64,000 nt of DNA from Rugamonas brunnea (GCF_014042345.1 NZ_JACEZT010000008.1:186001-250000), one strand, 5' to 3'. Shown: positions 1 to 8,884, counted from the stretch's first letter. Numbers and translations: made by a program. Notes: generated by a model from the letters alone, not told the origin.

Positions 1-2
1 TC

Positions 3-1133
3 CCGTTCGTGGCCGCCCAGTTCGGCAACTCCTGGGTGCGCATCATCGACATGGCGCTGCTGTATATCATGCTGGCGCTGGGCCTGAACATCGTGGTCGG
101 CTTCGCCGGCCTGCTGGACCTCGGCTACATCGCGTTCTACGCCGTGGGCGCCTACATGACCGGCCTGCTGGCCTCGCCACAGTTCGCCACGCTGCTTGAA
201 TCCATCATCAACCAGTACCCGGCTTTGGGCGATACGCTGGTGGCCATGCTGGGGCCCGATATCCGCGAGCACGGCATCCACCTGTCTGTGTGGCTGATCG
301 TGCCGCTGGCGGCCGCGCTGGCCGGCCTGTTCGGTGCGCTCCTCGGCGCGCCTACGCTCAAGCTGCGCGGCGACTACCTGGCCATCGTGACGCTCGGTTT
401 CGGCGAGATCATCCGTATCTTCATGAACAACCTGAACGAGCCGGTCAACTTCACCAACGGCCCGCAGGGCATCAACCTGATCGACCCGATCCGCGTGTTC
501 GGCGTCAACCTGTCGGGCGAGGCCGGCTCGCGCGCCACCGTCGTCATCGGCGGCTTCTCGATGCCGTCCGTGAACGCTTACTACTTCCTGTTCCTGTTCC
601 TGTGCATCGCCGTGGTGTTCGTCACCACGCGCTTGCAGCATTCGCGCCTGGGCCGCGCCTGGGTTGCCATCCGCGAAGATGAGATCGCCGCCAAGGCCAT
701 GGGCATCAACACCCGCAACGTCAAGCTGCTGGCGTTCTCCATGGGCGCCTCGTTCGGCGGCATCGCCGGCGCCATGTTCGCCTCGTTCCAGGGCTTCGTG
801 TCGCCCGAATCGTTCTCGCTGACGGAATCGATCGCCGTGCTGGCGATGGTGGTGCTGGGCGGCATCGGCCACGTGCCGGGCGTGATCATGGGCGGCGCGC
901 TGCTGGCGGCGCTGCCGGAAGTGCTGCGCCACGTGGTCGAACCGCTGCAGGAAAAACTGTTCGGCCACGTCGTCATCGAAGCGGAAGTGCTGCGCCAGTT
1001 GCTGTACGGCCTGGCCATGGTGCTCATCATGCTGAACCGTCCGGCCGGCCTGTGGCCCGCGCCCAAGCATGAGGACCGCCCCGACCACGACACCGACAAA
1101 CCCGAGCCGGCAGCCGGCGTGCTGCGCGCCTGA
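3..1133 (+). CDS. livM: Branched-chain amino acid ABC transporter permease LivM (5' end cut by window edge)
   Basis: Inner-membrane permease of the high-affinity leucine/isoleucine/valine importer, which with LivH forms the channel driven by LivG and LivF. The 376 visible residues are highly hydrophobic with many membrane spans and carry the LivM-type EAA-like cytoplasmic loop (GRAWVAIREDEIAAKAMGIN) around residues 220-240. The reading frame is open to the left edge, with PFVAAQFGNSW read through a GTG at position 9, so that GTG is probably internal and the true start lies upstream; LivM proteins usually have 40-50 more N-terminal residues. LivG starts 8 bp after the stop, so the genes are co-transcribed. 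LivH and the binding protein are not visible. Confidence 0.95.
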   Translation, partial: PFVAAQFGNSWVRIIDMALLYIMLALGLNIVVGFAGLLDLGYIAFYAVGAYMTGLLASPQFATLLESIINQYPALGDTLVAMLGPDIREHGIHLSVWLIVPLAAALAGLFGALLGAPTLKLRGDYLAIVTLGFGEIIRIFMNNLNEPVNFTNGPQGINLIDPIRVFGVNLSGEAGSRATVVIGGFSMPSVNAYYFLFLFLCIAVVFVTTRLQHSRLGRAWVAIREDEIAAKAMGINTRNVKLLAFSMGASFGGIAGAMFASFQGFVSPESFSLTESIAVLAMVVLGGIGHVPGVIMGGALLAALPEVLRHVVEPLQEKLFGHVVIEAEVLRQLLYGLAMVLIMLNRPAGLWPAPKHEDRPDHDTDKPEPAAGVLRA

Positions 1134-1141
1134 GGAAAGCC

Positions 1142-1912
1142 ATGAGCGAACAAGTGATACTCAACATCGCCGGCGTCAACAAGCGCTTCGGCGGCCTGCA
1201 GGCGCTGACCGACGTCAGCATCAAGATTCTGAAAGGCCAGATCTACGGCCTGATCGGCCCCAACGGCGCCGGCAAGACCACCTTCTTCAACGTGATCACG
1301 GGCCTGTACCAGCCCGACACGGGCACCTTCGAGCTGGCCGGCAAGCCGTATTCGCCGTCCGCCCCGCATGAGGTGGCCAAGGCCGGCATCGCCCGCACCT
1401 TCCAGAACATCCGCCTGTTCGGCGACATGACGGCGCTGGAGAACGTGATGGTGGGCCGCCACGTGCGCACCCACCAGGGCGTGTTCGGCGCCGTGTTCCG
1501 CCACAAGGCGGCGCGCGAGGAGGAGGCGGCGATCCGCCGGCGCGCGCAGGAGTTGCTGGACTTCGTCGGCATCGGCCAGTTCGCCAGCCGCACCTCGCGT
1601 TTCCTGTCCTATGGCGACCAGCGCCGGCTGGAGATCGCGCGCGCGCTGGCCACCGATCCGCAGTTGCTGGCGCTCGATGAACCAGCGGCCGGCATGAACG
1701 CGACCGAGAAGCTGGCCTTGCGCGAGCTGCTGGTCAAGATCAAGAACGAAGGCAAGACCGTGCTGCTGATCGAGCACGACGTCAAGATGATGATGGGCAT
1801 GTGCGACCGCCTGATGGTGCTGGAATACGGCAAACCGATCGCGGAAGGCTTGCCGGCCGAAATACAGAGCAACCAGGCCGTCATCGACGCCTATCTGGGA
1901 GGATCGCACTGA
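1142..1912 (+). CDS. livG: Branched-chain amino acid ABC transporter ATP-binding protein LivG
   Basis: One of two ATPases powering the Liv importer. At 256 aa it has the family length. It shows a Walker A (GPNGAGKTT, about residues 38-46), the LivG-type signature LSYGDQRRLEIARAL, and Walker B with LLALDEPAAGMN, then the switch histidine in LLIEHDVKMMM. GGAAAGCC precedes the ATG at spacing suitable for translation. Its TGA overlaps the ATG of livF (ATGA), indicating translational coupling. Assignment to branched-chain amino acids follows from pairing with LivM and LivF; polar amide or urea paralogues are the less likely alternative. Confidence 0.95.
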   Translation: MSEQVILNIAGVNKRFGGLQALTDVSIKILKGQIYGLIGPNGAGKTTFFNVITGLYQPDTGTFELAGKPYSPSAPHEVAKAGIARTFQNIRLFGDMTALENVMVGRHVRTHQGVFGAVFRHKAAREEEAAIRRRAQELLDFVGIGQFASRTSRFLSYGDQRRLEIARALATDPQLLALDEPAAGMNATEKLALRELLVKIKNEGKTVLLIEHDVKMMMGMCDRLMVLEYGKPIAEGLPAEIQSNQAVIDAYLGGSH

Positions 1913-2634
1913 TGAGCGAAAACGTGCTGAAGGTAGCAGGATTGACGGTGGCATACGGCGGCATCAAGGCCGTCAAGGGCATCGATCTGGAAGTGAACCG
2001 GGGCGAGCTGGTGGCCCTGATCGGCGCCAACGGCGCCGGCAAGACCACCACGCTGAAAGCCATCACCGGCACGCTGCCGCCTTGCAAGGTGGATGGCACC
2101 GTGACCTACATGGGCGCCTCGCTCAAGGGCGACCAATCGTTCCACCTGGTCGAGAAAAAGCTGGCCATGGTGCCGGAAGGGCGCGGCGTGTTCACCCGCA
2201 TGTCGATCCAGGAAAACCTGATGATGGGCGCCTACACGCGCGACGACAAGGCCGGCATCGAGGCCGACATCGCCAAGTGGTACGACGTGTTCCCGCGCCT
2301 GAAGGAGAGGGCGCAGCAGATGGCGGGCACGCTGTCGGGTGGCGAGCAGCAGATGCTGGCCATGGCGCGCGCGCTGATGTCGCATCCCAAGCTGCTGTTG
2401 CTGGACGAACCGTCGATGGGCTTGTCGCCCATCATGGTGGACAAGATTTTTGAAGTGATCCGCAACGTGTCGGCCGAAGGCATCACCATCTTGCTGGTGG
2501 AGCAGAACGCCAAGCTGGCGCTGCAGGCCGCGCACCGCGGCTACGTGATGGATTCCGGCCTGATCACCATGACCGGCAACGCCCAGGACATGCTGGTCGA
2601 TCCGCGCGTGAAGGCCGCCTACCTGGGCGAATAA
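1912..2634 (+). CDS. livF: Branched-chain amino acid ABC transporter ATP-binding protein LivF
   Basis: Second ATPase of the Liv importer, 240 aa. The start chosen is the ATG that shares one base with the livG stop; a longer open frame extends back into livG but has no ribosome site. Motifs are Walker A GANGAGKTTTL, signature LSGGEQQMLAMARAL and Walker B KLLLLDEPSMGLSP, followed by LLVEQNAKLAL. The sequence MVPEGRGVF after the Q-loop is typical of LivF as opposed to LivG. It is the last gene of the operon; a short spacer with two hairpins separates it from the convergent phasin gene. Confidence 0.95.
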   Translation: MSENVLKVAGLTVAYGGIKAVKGIDLEVNRGELVALIGANGAGKTTTLKAITGTLPPCKVDGTVTYMGASLKGDQSFHLVEKKLAMVPEGRGVFTRMSIQENLMMGAYTRDDKAGIEADIAKWYDVFPRLKERAQQMAGTLSGGEQQMLAMARALMSHPKLLLLDEPSMGLSPIMVDKIFEVIRNVSAEGITILLVEQNAKLALQAAHRGYVMDSGLITMTGNAQDMLVDPRVKAAYLGE

Positions 2635-2656
2635 GTGGACGTATAAGTGGGCGAAT

Positions 2657-2684
2657 AAAAAAAGCCCCGGTCACGGCCGGGGCT
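2657..2684 (-). terminator. Intrinsic terminator of the phasin gene
   Basis: An 8-bp perfect stem (AGCCCCGG / CCGGGGCT, 6-nt loop) at 2663-2684 is followed on the minus strand by a run of seven T. The orientation of the T-run makes it a terminator for leftward transcription from the phasin gene; it may also slow rightward readthrough from livF. Confidence 0.75.
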
Positions 2685-2740
2685 GAGAAGGACACCCGTT
2701 TGAAAGGACACCACGGATGCCGAGGAGTCTGTACAACGGG

Positions 2741-2762
2741 GCTGGCGCCCGAAGGCGCCAGC
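2741..2762. terminator. Hairpin between livF and phasin genes
   Basis: A 9-bp perfect GC-rich stem (GCTGGCGCC, loop CGAA, GGCGCCAGC) lies 10 bp beyond the phasin stop. It has a stable tetraloop-like turn but no T-run on either strand, so it is more likely a 3'-end stabilising or pause hairpin than a stand-alone terminator. Confidence 0.5.
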
Positions 2763-2772
2763 ATGGCCTGCA

Positions 2773-3333
2773 TTACTTCTTCGCAGGAGCGGCCTTGGCG
2801 GCAGCTTGCGAGAACTGGTTCACGGCCGTGGCCATGTTCGATTCGATCGATTCCACGGCTTGCTTGGCGGTCTTGGTGAACTGCTCGTAACCGGCGCTGG
2901 CATTGCCGATGGCGGTCTTCAGCAGGGCCACGGCGTTTTCGGTGCCGGCTGGGGCGTTCTTGCTCACTTCTTCCACCAGCGAGATCACTTTGCGGTTGGT
3001 TTCGGCGATCTGGGTTTCGGCCGCTTTGTTGAACTCGGCTTGGGTGCCGGAAGCGATCGATGCCAGGTGACGGCCGTAGGCCACCACTTTCTCAGCCGTA
3101 GGCTGGGCCTGGGCAGCGGTCAGCGAGAAGAACTCTTGCGGATCTTTGGCCGCCAGCAGTTGCTTGGTGGTCACCGACGATTCTTCCAGCGATGCTTTGG
3201 CAGCGGTCAGGTTCAGGTCGACGAACTTTTCCACGCCTTCGAAGGCCTTGTTGGTCAGTGCGGAGAAGATGGCGAACTGGGCTTCAAAATTGGCCTTGGT
3301 CGCATTGGAAAATTGCTCAGGGATTGAAAACAT
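2773..3333 (-). CDS. phaP: Phasin family protein (polyhydroxyalkanoate granule coat)
   Basis: Phasins coat polyhydroxybutyrate granules in the cytoplasm and set their number and size. The 186-aa product is almost entirely predicted helix, rich in Ala, Lys, Glu and Gln, without signal peptide or membrane span. It begins [19 protein letters not shown] and ends in an Ala/Pro/Lys tail ([10 protein letters not shown]), both typical of betaproteobacterial PhaP. A GGAGAG ribosome site (about 3342-3347) precedes the ATG. No phaC, phaA or phaB lies next to it, which is common for phasin genes. The 328-bp upstream spacer contains two GCGTTGCAC-containing elements that may bind the repressor PhaR. Confidence 0.9.
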   Translation of the reverse strand: MFSIPEQFSNATKANFEAQFAIFSALTNKAFEGVEKFVDLNLTAAKASLEESSVTTKQLLAAKDPQEFFSLTAAQAQPTAEKVVAYGRHLASIASGTQAEFNKAAETQIAETNRKVISLVEEVSKNAPAGTENAVALLKTAIGNASAGYEQFTKTAKQAVESIESNMATAVNQFSQAAAKAAPAKK

Positions 3334-3661
3334 ATAACTCTCCAGAAATTAGAAAATAGTCATCGATAAATGCTGCTGTTTCTACCAGTGGTACGAAGCA
3401 GATGAATCCAGCCTTCAGACCAAAAAACAAATTGTGCAACGCAACAAACCCGATTTTACGGCCTTCCATAATTAAGTCAAGCGATATTTTGTGCGTTGCA
3501 CCAAAGAAGTCATTTTGGCCACATGGCACGATTTCTTGCGGGAATTGAAGATTGCCGGCCAGGCTGGGGCGACTGCCGTGTTGCCATCCCGTGCTAGACT
3601 GCGCATCGGCTCTGCCGCCCGCGCAGAACCCGCCTTTGACCTTCCCTATCAGTGAGGACGC
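3334..3661. promoter_or_regulatory. Phasin upstream region with two PhaR-like elements
   Basis: This 328-bp gene-free spacer separates the phasin from the divergent nitroreductase. It contains TTGTGCAACGCAACAA at 3432-3447 and TTTGTGCGTTGCACCAAA at about 3488-3505; the two share the core GCGTTGCAC in opposite orientation. PhaR, the phasin repressor of PHB-making bacteria, is known to bind TGC/GCA-rich dyads, so operator function is an inference from motif type and position about 100-170 bp upstream of the phasin ATG. A 70-codon minus-strand frame here has no coding character. Confidence 0.45.
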
Positions 3662-4357
3662 ATGCCCAGCAAATCCGACCAGTTAGCCGTTGACAACGCC
3701 ATCACGTCGCGCCGCTCGATCCGCGCCTATCTGCCCACGCCCGTGCCGCGGGCCGACATCGAACAATTGCTGCAGGTGGCCGCGCGTGCGCCGTCGGGCA
3801 CCAACACCCAGCCATGGAAAGTGTATGTGCTGACGGGCGAGCGCAAGCACGCGCTGTCGGCCGCCATCCTGGCCGCCCACAACGACCCGTCGCTGTCGCG
3901 CCAGCACACGGAGGAGTACGCCTACTACCCGCGCGAGTGGGTCTCGCCCTTCATCGAACGGCGCCGCAAGGTGGGCTGGGACCTGTATGCGCTGCTGGGC
4001 CTGACGCGCGAGAACAAGGCCGGCATGGCGGCCCAGCATGGCCGCAACTATGAATTCTTCGGCGCGCCCGTGGGGCTGATCTTCACCATCGACCGCATCA
4101 TGGAGCAGGGCTCGTGGCTGGACTACGGCATGTTCCTGCAAAACATCATGGTGGCGGCGCGCGGACGGGGGCTCGATACCTGCCCGCAGGCAGCGTTCAC
4201 CCAGTACCACAAGATCATTCAATCAATGTTGTCAATTCCAGACAATGAAACGGTTGTGTGTGGGATGTCCTTGGGCTACGCTGATATGGACAAGGTCGAG
4301 AACAGCCTGGTCACGGAACGCATGCCGGTCGCGGAATTTGTTAAATTTGTCGACTGA
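3662..4357 (+). CDS. Nitroreductase family protein
   Basis: FMN-dependent NAD(P)H oxidoreductase of the NfsB/nitroreductase fold; the physiological substrate cannot be told from sequence. The 231-aa protein has the FMN-binding start SRRSIRAYLPTPVP (about residues 17-30), the motif ARAPSGTNTQPWKVYVL (about 41-57) and the C-terminal segment VVCGMSLGYADMDKVEN, all characteristic. No signal peptide is present. TCAGTGAGGACGC precedes the ATG as a ribosome site. It stands alone between the phasin and pbpG with no operon partner, so the context gives no clue to substrate. Confidence 0.88.
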   Translation: MPSKSDQLAVDNAITSRRSIRAYLPTPVPRADIEQLLQVAARAPSGTNTQPWKVYVLTGERKHALSAAILAAHNDPSLSRQHTEEYAYYPREWVSPFIERRRKVGWDLYALLGLTRENKAGMAAQHGRNYEFFGAPVGLIFTIDRIMEQGSWLDYGMFLQNIMVAARGRGLDTCPQAAFTQYHKIIQSMLSIPDNETVVCGMSLGYADMDKVENSLVTERMPVAEFVKFVD

Positions 4358-4522
4358 TGGGGTGCTGTGCAGCGCGCATGCGCGGGTCGTTTAAGCAAGC
4401 TTATTGTGAGTGCATTGCGCAGGGGAAAACTGTGATGCCGACTATGTTAAATCAGCTTGCGCTCGCGCATGGTTTTGCTACACTGCAACGGTCACTCGTC
4501 TGTTCGTTTACCGGGGAATTTC

Positions 4523-5578
4523 ATGTTTAAGCTCGCCTCTGGTGCGCTGATCGCAGCGCTGCTGGTGTCGCTACCTGCCGCTGCCCAGGCGGCCGATACC
4601 CACCACAAGAAACATCACGTCCGCAAAGGCAAGCTGCATGAAGCGGCCGCCGCGCCGCGCGAACACCTGGTCAAGCGCGTGGTCATGGTGCATGGCCGCC
4701 GCAAGGTGGTGTACGAACGCCTGCTGGCCGCCGCGCCCGCCGTGCCCACCATGGGCGACCTGGCCGGCCTGAACCAGACCCATGACCCGTTCGACCTGAA
4801 GTCGAACGTGGCGCTGGTGCTGGACCAGAACAACGACGAAGTGCTGTTCGAGAAAAATTCCAACGTGGCGCTGCCGATCGCGTCCATCACCAAAATGATG
4901 ACGGGCCTGGTCGTGGTGGAGGCGCACCAGGACATGGATGAAGTACTGACCGTGACCGAAGACGATGTGGACCGCATCAAGTTCAGCAGTTCGCGCCTGA
5001 AAGTGGGCTCGCGGCTGACGCGCGCCAACATGCTGCACATCGCGCTGATGAGCTCGGAGAACCGGGCCGCGTCCGCGCTGGGCCGCAACTATCCGGGCGG
5101 CCGGGCCGCGTTTGTCGAGGCCATGAACGCCAAGGCGCGCGAGCTGGGCATGCTCGATACGCATTATGTGGATTCCAACGGCCTGTCCAAGATGAACGTG
5201 GCCAGCGCCCGCGACCTGGCCCGGCTGGCCATGGCCGCCTACCAGCAGCCGCTGCTGCGCCAGTACTCGACCGATCCCAAGGCCGTGGTGGAGGCCAGCG
5301 GCCACCCCATGCAGTTCGGTAACACCAACCACCTGGTGGCCAATCCGACCTGGGAAATCGGCTTGCAGAAGACCGGTTTCATCAACGAGGCCGGCCGCTG
5401 CCTGATGATGCAGGCCGTGATCGAAGGTCGCGCCGTGATCATGGTGTTCCTCGACTCCAAGGGCAAGCAATCGCGCACGGCCGATGCCGGCCGCATGCGC
5501 AAATGGCTGGAGGCCCTCAAGCCGGCCGGCATGACCACCGGCACGGCCGCCGCGCCGACTTACTCGGCCGGCATGTAA
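4523..5578 (+). CDS. pbpG: D-alanyl-D-alanine endopeptidase, PBP7 type (S11 serine peptidase)
   Basis: Periplasmic low-molecular-weight penicillin-binding protein that cleaves D-Ala-diaminopimelate cross-links during murein remodelling. The ATG at 4523 was chosen because GGGGAA lies 4-9 bp upstream and the product then begins with a clean signal peptide (MFKLASGALIAALLVSLPAAAQA). After a basic His/Lys-rich linker come the three active-site motifs: SITK with nucleophile Ser121, SEN in MSSENRAA, and KTG in LQKTGF. The 351-aa length is slightly above E. coli PbpG because of the linker. Its stop codon overlaps the stop of the convergent iclR-family gene by 19 bp. Confidence 0.92.
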   Translation: MFKLASGALIAALLVSLPAAAQAADTHHKKHHVRKGKLHEAAAAPREHLVKRVVMVHGRRKVVYERLLAAAPAVPTMGDLAGLNQTHDPFDLKSNVALVLDQNNDEVLFEKNSNVALPIASITKMMTGLVVVEAHQDMDEVLTVTEDDVDRIKFSSSRLKVGSRLTRANMLHIALMSSENRAASALGRNYPGGRAAFVEAMNAKARELGMLDTHYVDSNGLSKMNVASARDLARLAMAAYQQPLLRQYSTDPKAVVEASGHPMQFGNTNHLVANPTWEIGLQKTGFINEAGRCLMMQAVIEGRAVIMVFLDSKGKQSRTADAGRMRKWLEALKPAGMTTGTAAAPTYSAGM

Positions 5579-6339
5579 CCGAGCGTGGCCGAGATCTGGT
5601 TGGCCGTGGCCACCAGGTCGTCCAGCCACGCGTCCTGCAGACGGTCGGCCGGCGCCGAGATCGACAGGCCGGCGATCAGCTTGCCGGAATCGTCACGGAT
5701 GCCGGCGGCCATGCAACGCACCCCCAGTTCCAGTTCCTCGTTGTCGCGCGCATAGCCACGCGCGCGCACCAGGCTCAGCTCGCGTTCTAGCGTGGCCAGG
5801 TCCGTGATCGAGTTCTTGTTGTGGCCCGCCAGGCCGGTGCGGGTGGCGTAGGCGCGGATGGCCTTGGGCTCGTCCACCGACAGGAACAGTTTGCCGGTCG
5901 AGGTCAGGTGCAGCGGGCCGCGCCCGCCGATGGCGCGCACCACCTGCATGCCGGAGCGCTCGGAGAAGGCGCGATCGATGTAGACGATCTCGTCGCCCTG
6001 GCGCACGGACAGGTTGATGGTCTGCTGGGTTTTTTTGTGCAGTGCACGCATGAAGTCCAGCGCCGCCTCGCGCACGGACAGCCGGCTCTTGACGATATTG
6101 CCCAGCTCCAGCAGTCGCATGCCGAGCCGGTAGGTGCCCGGTTCGATGCGGTCGACAAAGCGCGTGAGCACCATGTCGTTCAGAATGCGGTGGGCCGTGG
6201 ACGGGTGCAGCCCCGACACTTTCGACAATTCTTTCAGGCTCACGGGATCGGGATATTTGGCCAGTGCGTCGAGCAGCGCTACCATGCGCTCGATCACCTG
6301 GATCGTCGTCTTTTGCTCGGGAACGGTTTCGATTTTCAT
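5560..6339 (-). CDS. IclR family transcriptional regulator
   Basis: 259-aa regulator with an N-terminal winged helix-turn-helix (about residues 12-75, including LKELSKVSGLHPSTAHRILNDM) and a C-terminal IclR effector domain (about 90-255, with GRGPLHLTSTGKLFLS and the terminal ADRLQDAWLDDLVATANQISATLGY). IclR proteins control catabolic genes in response to small aromatic or organic acids; no catabolic target is adjacent, so the ligand is unknown. It is divergent from dgkA and runs tail-to-tail with pbpG, the last 19 bp of both genes overlapping. Confidence 0.9.
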   Translation of the reverse strand: MKIETVPEQKTTIQVIERMVALLDALAKYPDPVSLKELSKVSGLHPSTAHRILNDMVLTRFVDRIEPGTYRLGMRLLELGNIVKSRLSVREAALDFMRALHKKTQQTINLSVRQGDEIVYIDRAFSERSGMQVVRAIGGRGPLHLTSTGKLFLSVDEPKAIRAYATRTGLAGHNKNSITDLATLERELSLVRARGYARDNEELELGVRCMAAGIRDDSGKLIAGLSISAPADRLQDAWLDDLVATANQISATLGYMPAE

Positions 6340-6427
6340 GATGTGGTTGGTGCGATGCGGTAAGTCATACCAGCTTTATACCATAATGTGAAAATATTGG
6401 GAAATGTCTGGAGCGGCCGCGCCAAAA

Positions 6428-6458
6428 TTGTCACCGTTCGGTCACGAAAGGGCATAAT
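6428..6458 (+). promoter_or_regulatory. Possible sigma70 promoter of dgkA
   Basis: TTGTCA at 6428-6433 and CATAAT at 6453-6458 are separated by 19 bp, about 30 bp upstream of the dgkA start. The spacing is longer than ideal, so this is only a candidate. Confidence 0.3.
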
Positions 6459-6489
6459 CGTTCCTTTCGTCAACTTCGTCATTGCCCGC

Positions 6490-6873
6490 ATGGAACCAGT
6501 CAGCGAATTCAAGAGCAAAAGCGGCCTCAAACGCATCCTGTCGGCCTTTTTCTACTCGCTGGACGGGCTCAAGGCAGCGTGGCGCCACGAGCACGCATTC
6601 CGCCAGGAATTGGCCCTGTTCGCTGTCGGCACCGCCATCGCGCTGGCCTTGCATATCTCCGCGTTCGAAAAACTGTTGCTGATCGGTGTGCTGGTGCTGA
6701 TCCTGATCGTGGAGCTGATCAATTCCGCGCTGGAAGCCGTGGTGGACCGGGTGTCGCTGGAGCGCCATCCCTTGTCGAAAAATGCCAAGGATTTCGGCAG
6801 CGCCGCCGTGCTGCTGGCCTGCCTGCTGGCCGCCGCCGCCTGGGCCGTGGTGTTGCTCGACCGTTTTGCCTGA
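6490..6873 (+). CDS. dgkA: Diacylglycerol kinase (membrane, DgkA type)
   Basis: Small inner-membrane kinase that rephosphorylates diacylglycerol released by periplasmic glucan synthesis, returning phosphatidic acid to phospholipid synthesis. The family signature ELINSALEAVVDRVS (about residues 75-90) is present, flanked by three hydrophobic spans. The ATG at 6490 (MEPVSEFKSK) gives 127 aa, matching the usual 120-130; upstream in-frame starts would add residues without family character. No clear Shine-Dalgarno precedes this ATG, so the start is less certain than the function. Confidence 0.9.
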   Translation: MEPVSEFKSKSGLKRILSAFFYSLDGLKAAWRHEHAFRQELALFAVGTAIALALHISAFEKLLLIGVLVLILIVELINSALEAVVDRVSLERHPLSKNAKDFGSAAVLLACLLAAAAWAVVLLDRFA

Positions 6874-6885
6874 CGTGTTTTATGT

Positions 6886-6904
6886 GGTTTTGATATATAA
6901 AACC
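6886..6904. promoter_or_regulatory. AT-rich dyad upstream of sbp
   Basis: GGTTTT and AAAACC flank a 7-nt AT-only-but-one spacer in the dgkA-sbp interval. It could be an operator for sbp or a weak dgkA terminator; no decision is possible from sequence alone. Confidence 0.3.
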
Positions 6905-6979
6905 TTGAAATGATTCCTTCTATTTATTAATTGCCGGTCTTACGCTGGTGTTCCTGACGTGACAACTACAAGGAATCTC

Positions 6980-7984
6980 ATGCTGACCAAGAATTGCCTC
7001 GCCGCGGCCCTGTTGGCCGCCGCCGCCATCGTGCCGGCTTTCGCCGCCGACGTTTCCCTGCTGAACGTTTCCTACGATCCCACCCGCGAGCTGTACCAGG
7101 ATATCAACGCCGCTTTCGCTAAAAGCTGGAAAGCCAGCAGCGGCGACACGGTCAAGATCCGCCAGTCCCATGGCGGCTCGGGCAAGCAGGGGCGGGCCGT
7201 GATCGACGGTTTGGAGGCGGACGTGGTGACGCTGGCGCTGGCCTACGATATCGACGCCATCGCCGCCCACAAGCTGCTGCCGCCCGACTGGCAGCAGCGC
7301 CTGCCGCACAACAGCGCGCCATACACGTCCACCATCGTGTTCCTGGTCCGCAAGGGGAACCCCAAGGGCATCCATGACTGGAACGACCTCGTCAAGCCGG
7401 GCGTGGCCGTCATCACGCCCAACCCGAAAACCTCGGGCGGCGCGCGCTGGAACCACCTGGCCGCCTATGGCTACGCCTTGCGCCAGCCGGGCGGCAATGA
7501 GGCCAGCGCCCGCGCCTTTCTCGGCAAGCTGTACCGGAACGTGCCCGTGCTCGATTCCGGCGCGCGCGGCGCCACCACCACCTTCGTCGAGCGCGGCATA
7601 GGTGACGTGCTGATCGCCTGGGAAAATGAAGCCTTGCTGGCCATCAAGGAGCTGGGGCCGGACAAGGTACAGGTGGTGGCGCCATCGTCGTCCATCCTGG
7701 CCGAGCCGCCGGTGGCCGTGGTGGACAAGGTGGCCGAGCGCCATGGCACGCGCAAGGTGGCGCAAGCCTACCTGCAATTCCTGTACTCGGATGAGGGACA
7801 GGAACTGATCGCCAGGAATTACTACCGCCCCGTGCAGGACAAGGCGGCGAAGAAGTACGCGGCACAGTTCCCCGCCATCAAGCTGTTCACGCTGGCCCAG
7901 GTGGCCGGCGACTGGGCCACGGCGCACAAGACGCATTTCGCCGACGGCGGCGTGTTCGACCAGATCTACCAGCCCGGCAAGTGA
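6980..7984 (+). CDS. sbp: Periplasmic sulfate-binding protein
   Basis: Captures sulfate (or thiosulfate) in the periplasm for the CysT-CysW-CysA importer. The ATG at 6980 follows AAGGA (6970-6974) and opens a signal peptide cleaved after AFA ([22 protein letters not shown]); a GTG at 6959 is in frame but lacks a ribosome site. The mature part begins [20 protein letters not shown] and carries [14 protein letters not shown], the hallmark sulfate-contacting segment, at about residues 54-67. Length 334 aa is typical. The permease and ATPase genes are 2 kb downstream, beyond a peroxiredoxin and a TSUP exporter, an unusual split of the standard sbp-cysTWA block. Confidence 0.95.
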   Translation: MLTKNCLAAALLAAAAIVPAFAADVSLLNVSYDPTRELYQDINAAFAKSWKASSGDTVKIRQSHGGSGKQGRAVIDGLEADVVTLALAYDIDAIAAHKLLPPDWQQRLPHNSAPYTSTIVFLVRKGNPKGIHDWNDLVKPGVAVITPNPKTSGGARWNHLAAYGYALRQPGGNEASARAFLGKLYRNVPVLDSGARGATTTFVERGIGDVLIAWENEALLAIKELGPDKVQVVAPSSSILAEPPVAVVDKVAERHGTRKVAQAYLQFLYSDEGQELIARNYYRPVQDKAAKKYAAQFPAIKLFTLAQVAGDWATAHKTHFADGGVFDQIYQPGK

Positions 7985-8177
7985 GCGGTGAGCCCGAATG
8001 CCGGCGCCAGTCGGACGCCGGCCATTTCTTTGCTTTGAATCAAGTCATAACAGGGGAGAATTGGCCGCTAGCGGCATGCAATTTTGTTGCGAATTTGGTT
8101 AGAAAAGGCGCAAAATGCACTGCTGGCCACCGCTATCCCGCCACATCCCACCACTACCGACCACACAGGAGAACACC

Positions 8178-8816
8178 ATGACCATACGCCTGGGCGACAC
8201 CGCGCCCGACTTCACGCAGGACTCCACCATCGGCCCGATCCGCTTCCACGAATGGGCAGGGAATTCGTGGGTGGTGCTGTTCTCCCATCCGGCCGACTTC
8301 ACCCCAGTATGCACCACGGAACTGGGTCTGACGGCCAAGCTCAAACCGGAATTCGACAAGCGCAACGTGAAAGCCATCGCCTTGTCGGTCGACCCGGCCG
8401 ACGCCCACCGCGAATGGATCGCCGATATCGAGGAAACCCAGCACACGGTGGTGGGCTTCCCCATCATCGCCGACGTGGACCGCAAGGTGTCCGAGCTGTA
8501 CGACATGATCCACCCCAACGCTTCGGCCACGGCCACCGTGCGCACGTTGTTCGTGATCGACCCGGCCAAGAAGGTGCGCCTGTCCATCACCTATCCGATG
8601 AGCACGGGCCGCAACTTCGACGAGGTGCTGCGCGTGATCGACGCGCTGCAGCTGACCGACAGCCACACCGTCGCCACGCCGGGCAACTGGAAGGATGGCG
8701 ACGACGTCATCATCCCGCTGACGGTGCAGGATCCCGAGCTGATCAAGCAAAAATATCCCAAGGGCTACAAGGCCGAACGCCCTTATCTGCGCCTGACGCC
8801 ACAGCCGAACAAGTAA
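8178..8816 (+). CDS. 1-Cys peroxiredoxin (Prx6-type, AhpC/TSA superfamily)
   Basis: Thiol peroxidase reducing H2O2, organic hydroperoxides or peroxynitrite. AGGAG at 8167-8171 fixes the ATG at 8178, giving 212 aa. The peroxidatic cysteine is Cys45 in the motif HPADFTPVCTTEL; no other cysteine is present, so it is of the 1-Cys type and needs an external reductant. The long C-terminal region (NWKDGDDVIIPLTVQDPE, then KGYKAERPYLR) is diagnostic of the Prx6 subgroup. It sits between sbp and a TSUP exporter inside the sulfate block; peroxide defence tied to sulfur starvation or cysteine metabolism is an inference. Confidence 0.92.
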   Translation: MTIRLGDTAPDFTQDSTIGPIRFHEWAGNSWVVLFSHPADFTPVCTTELGLTAKLKPEFDKRNVKAIALSVDPADAHREWIADIEETQHTVVGFPIIADVDRKVSELYDMIHPNASATATVRTLFVIDPAKKVRLSITYPMSTGRNFDEVLRVIDALQLTDSHTVATPGNWKDGDDVIIPLTVQDPELIKQKYPKGYKAERPYLRLTPQPNK

Positions 8817-8855
8817 GGCCCGGACCGGGACGAAGTGCCGCCTATGTCGATATGG

Positions 8856-8884
8856 CATAAGCAAATAGGAACTTCGTCCTTTGG
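8856..8884 (+). promoter_or_regulatory. CysB-like motif upstream of TSUP gene
   Basis: The pattern CATA-N3-AAAT-N5-CTTCGT-N3-TTGG lies 48-76 bp upstream of the TSUP start. A closely similar string occurs upstream of cysT (9823-9844). Shared wording before two genes of one sulfur cluster suggests a common operator, possibly for the CysB-family regulator at the cluster end; the assignment is inference. Confidence 0.4.

Noticed and set aside
3317..3529. A 70-codon minus-strand frame upstream of the phasin
   Set aside because: No ribosome site and unusual composition; it overlaps the promoter region with PhaR-like sites.
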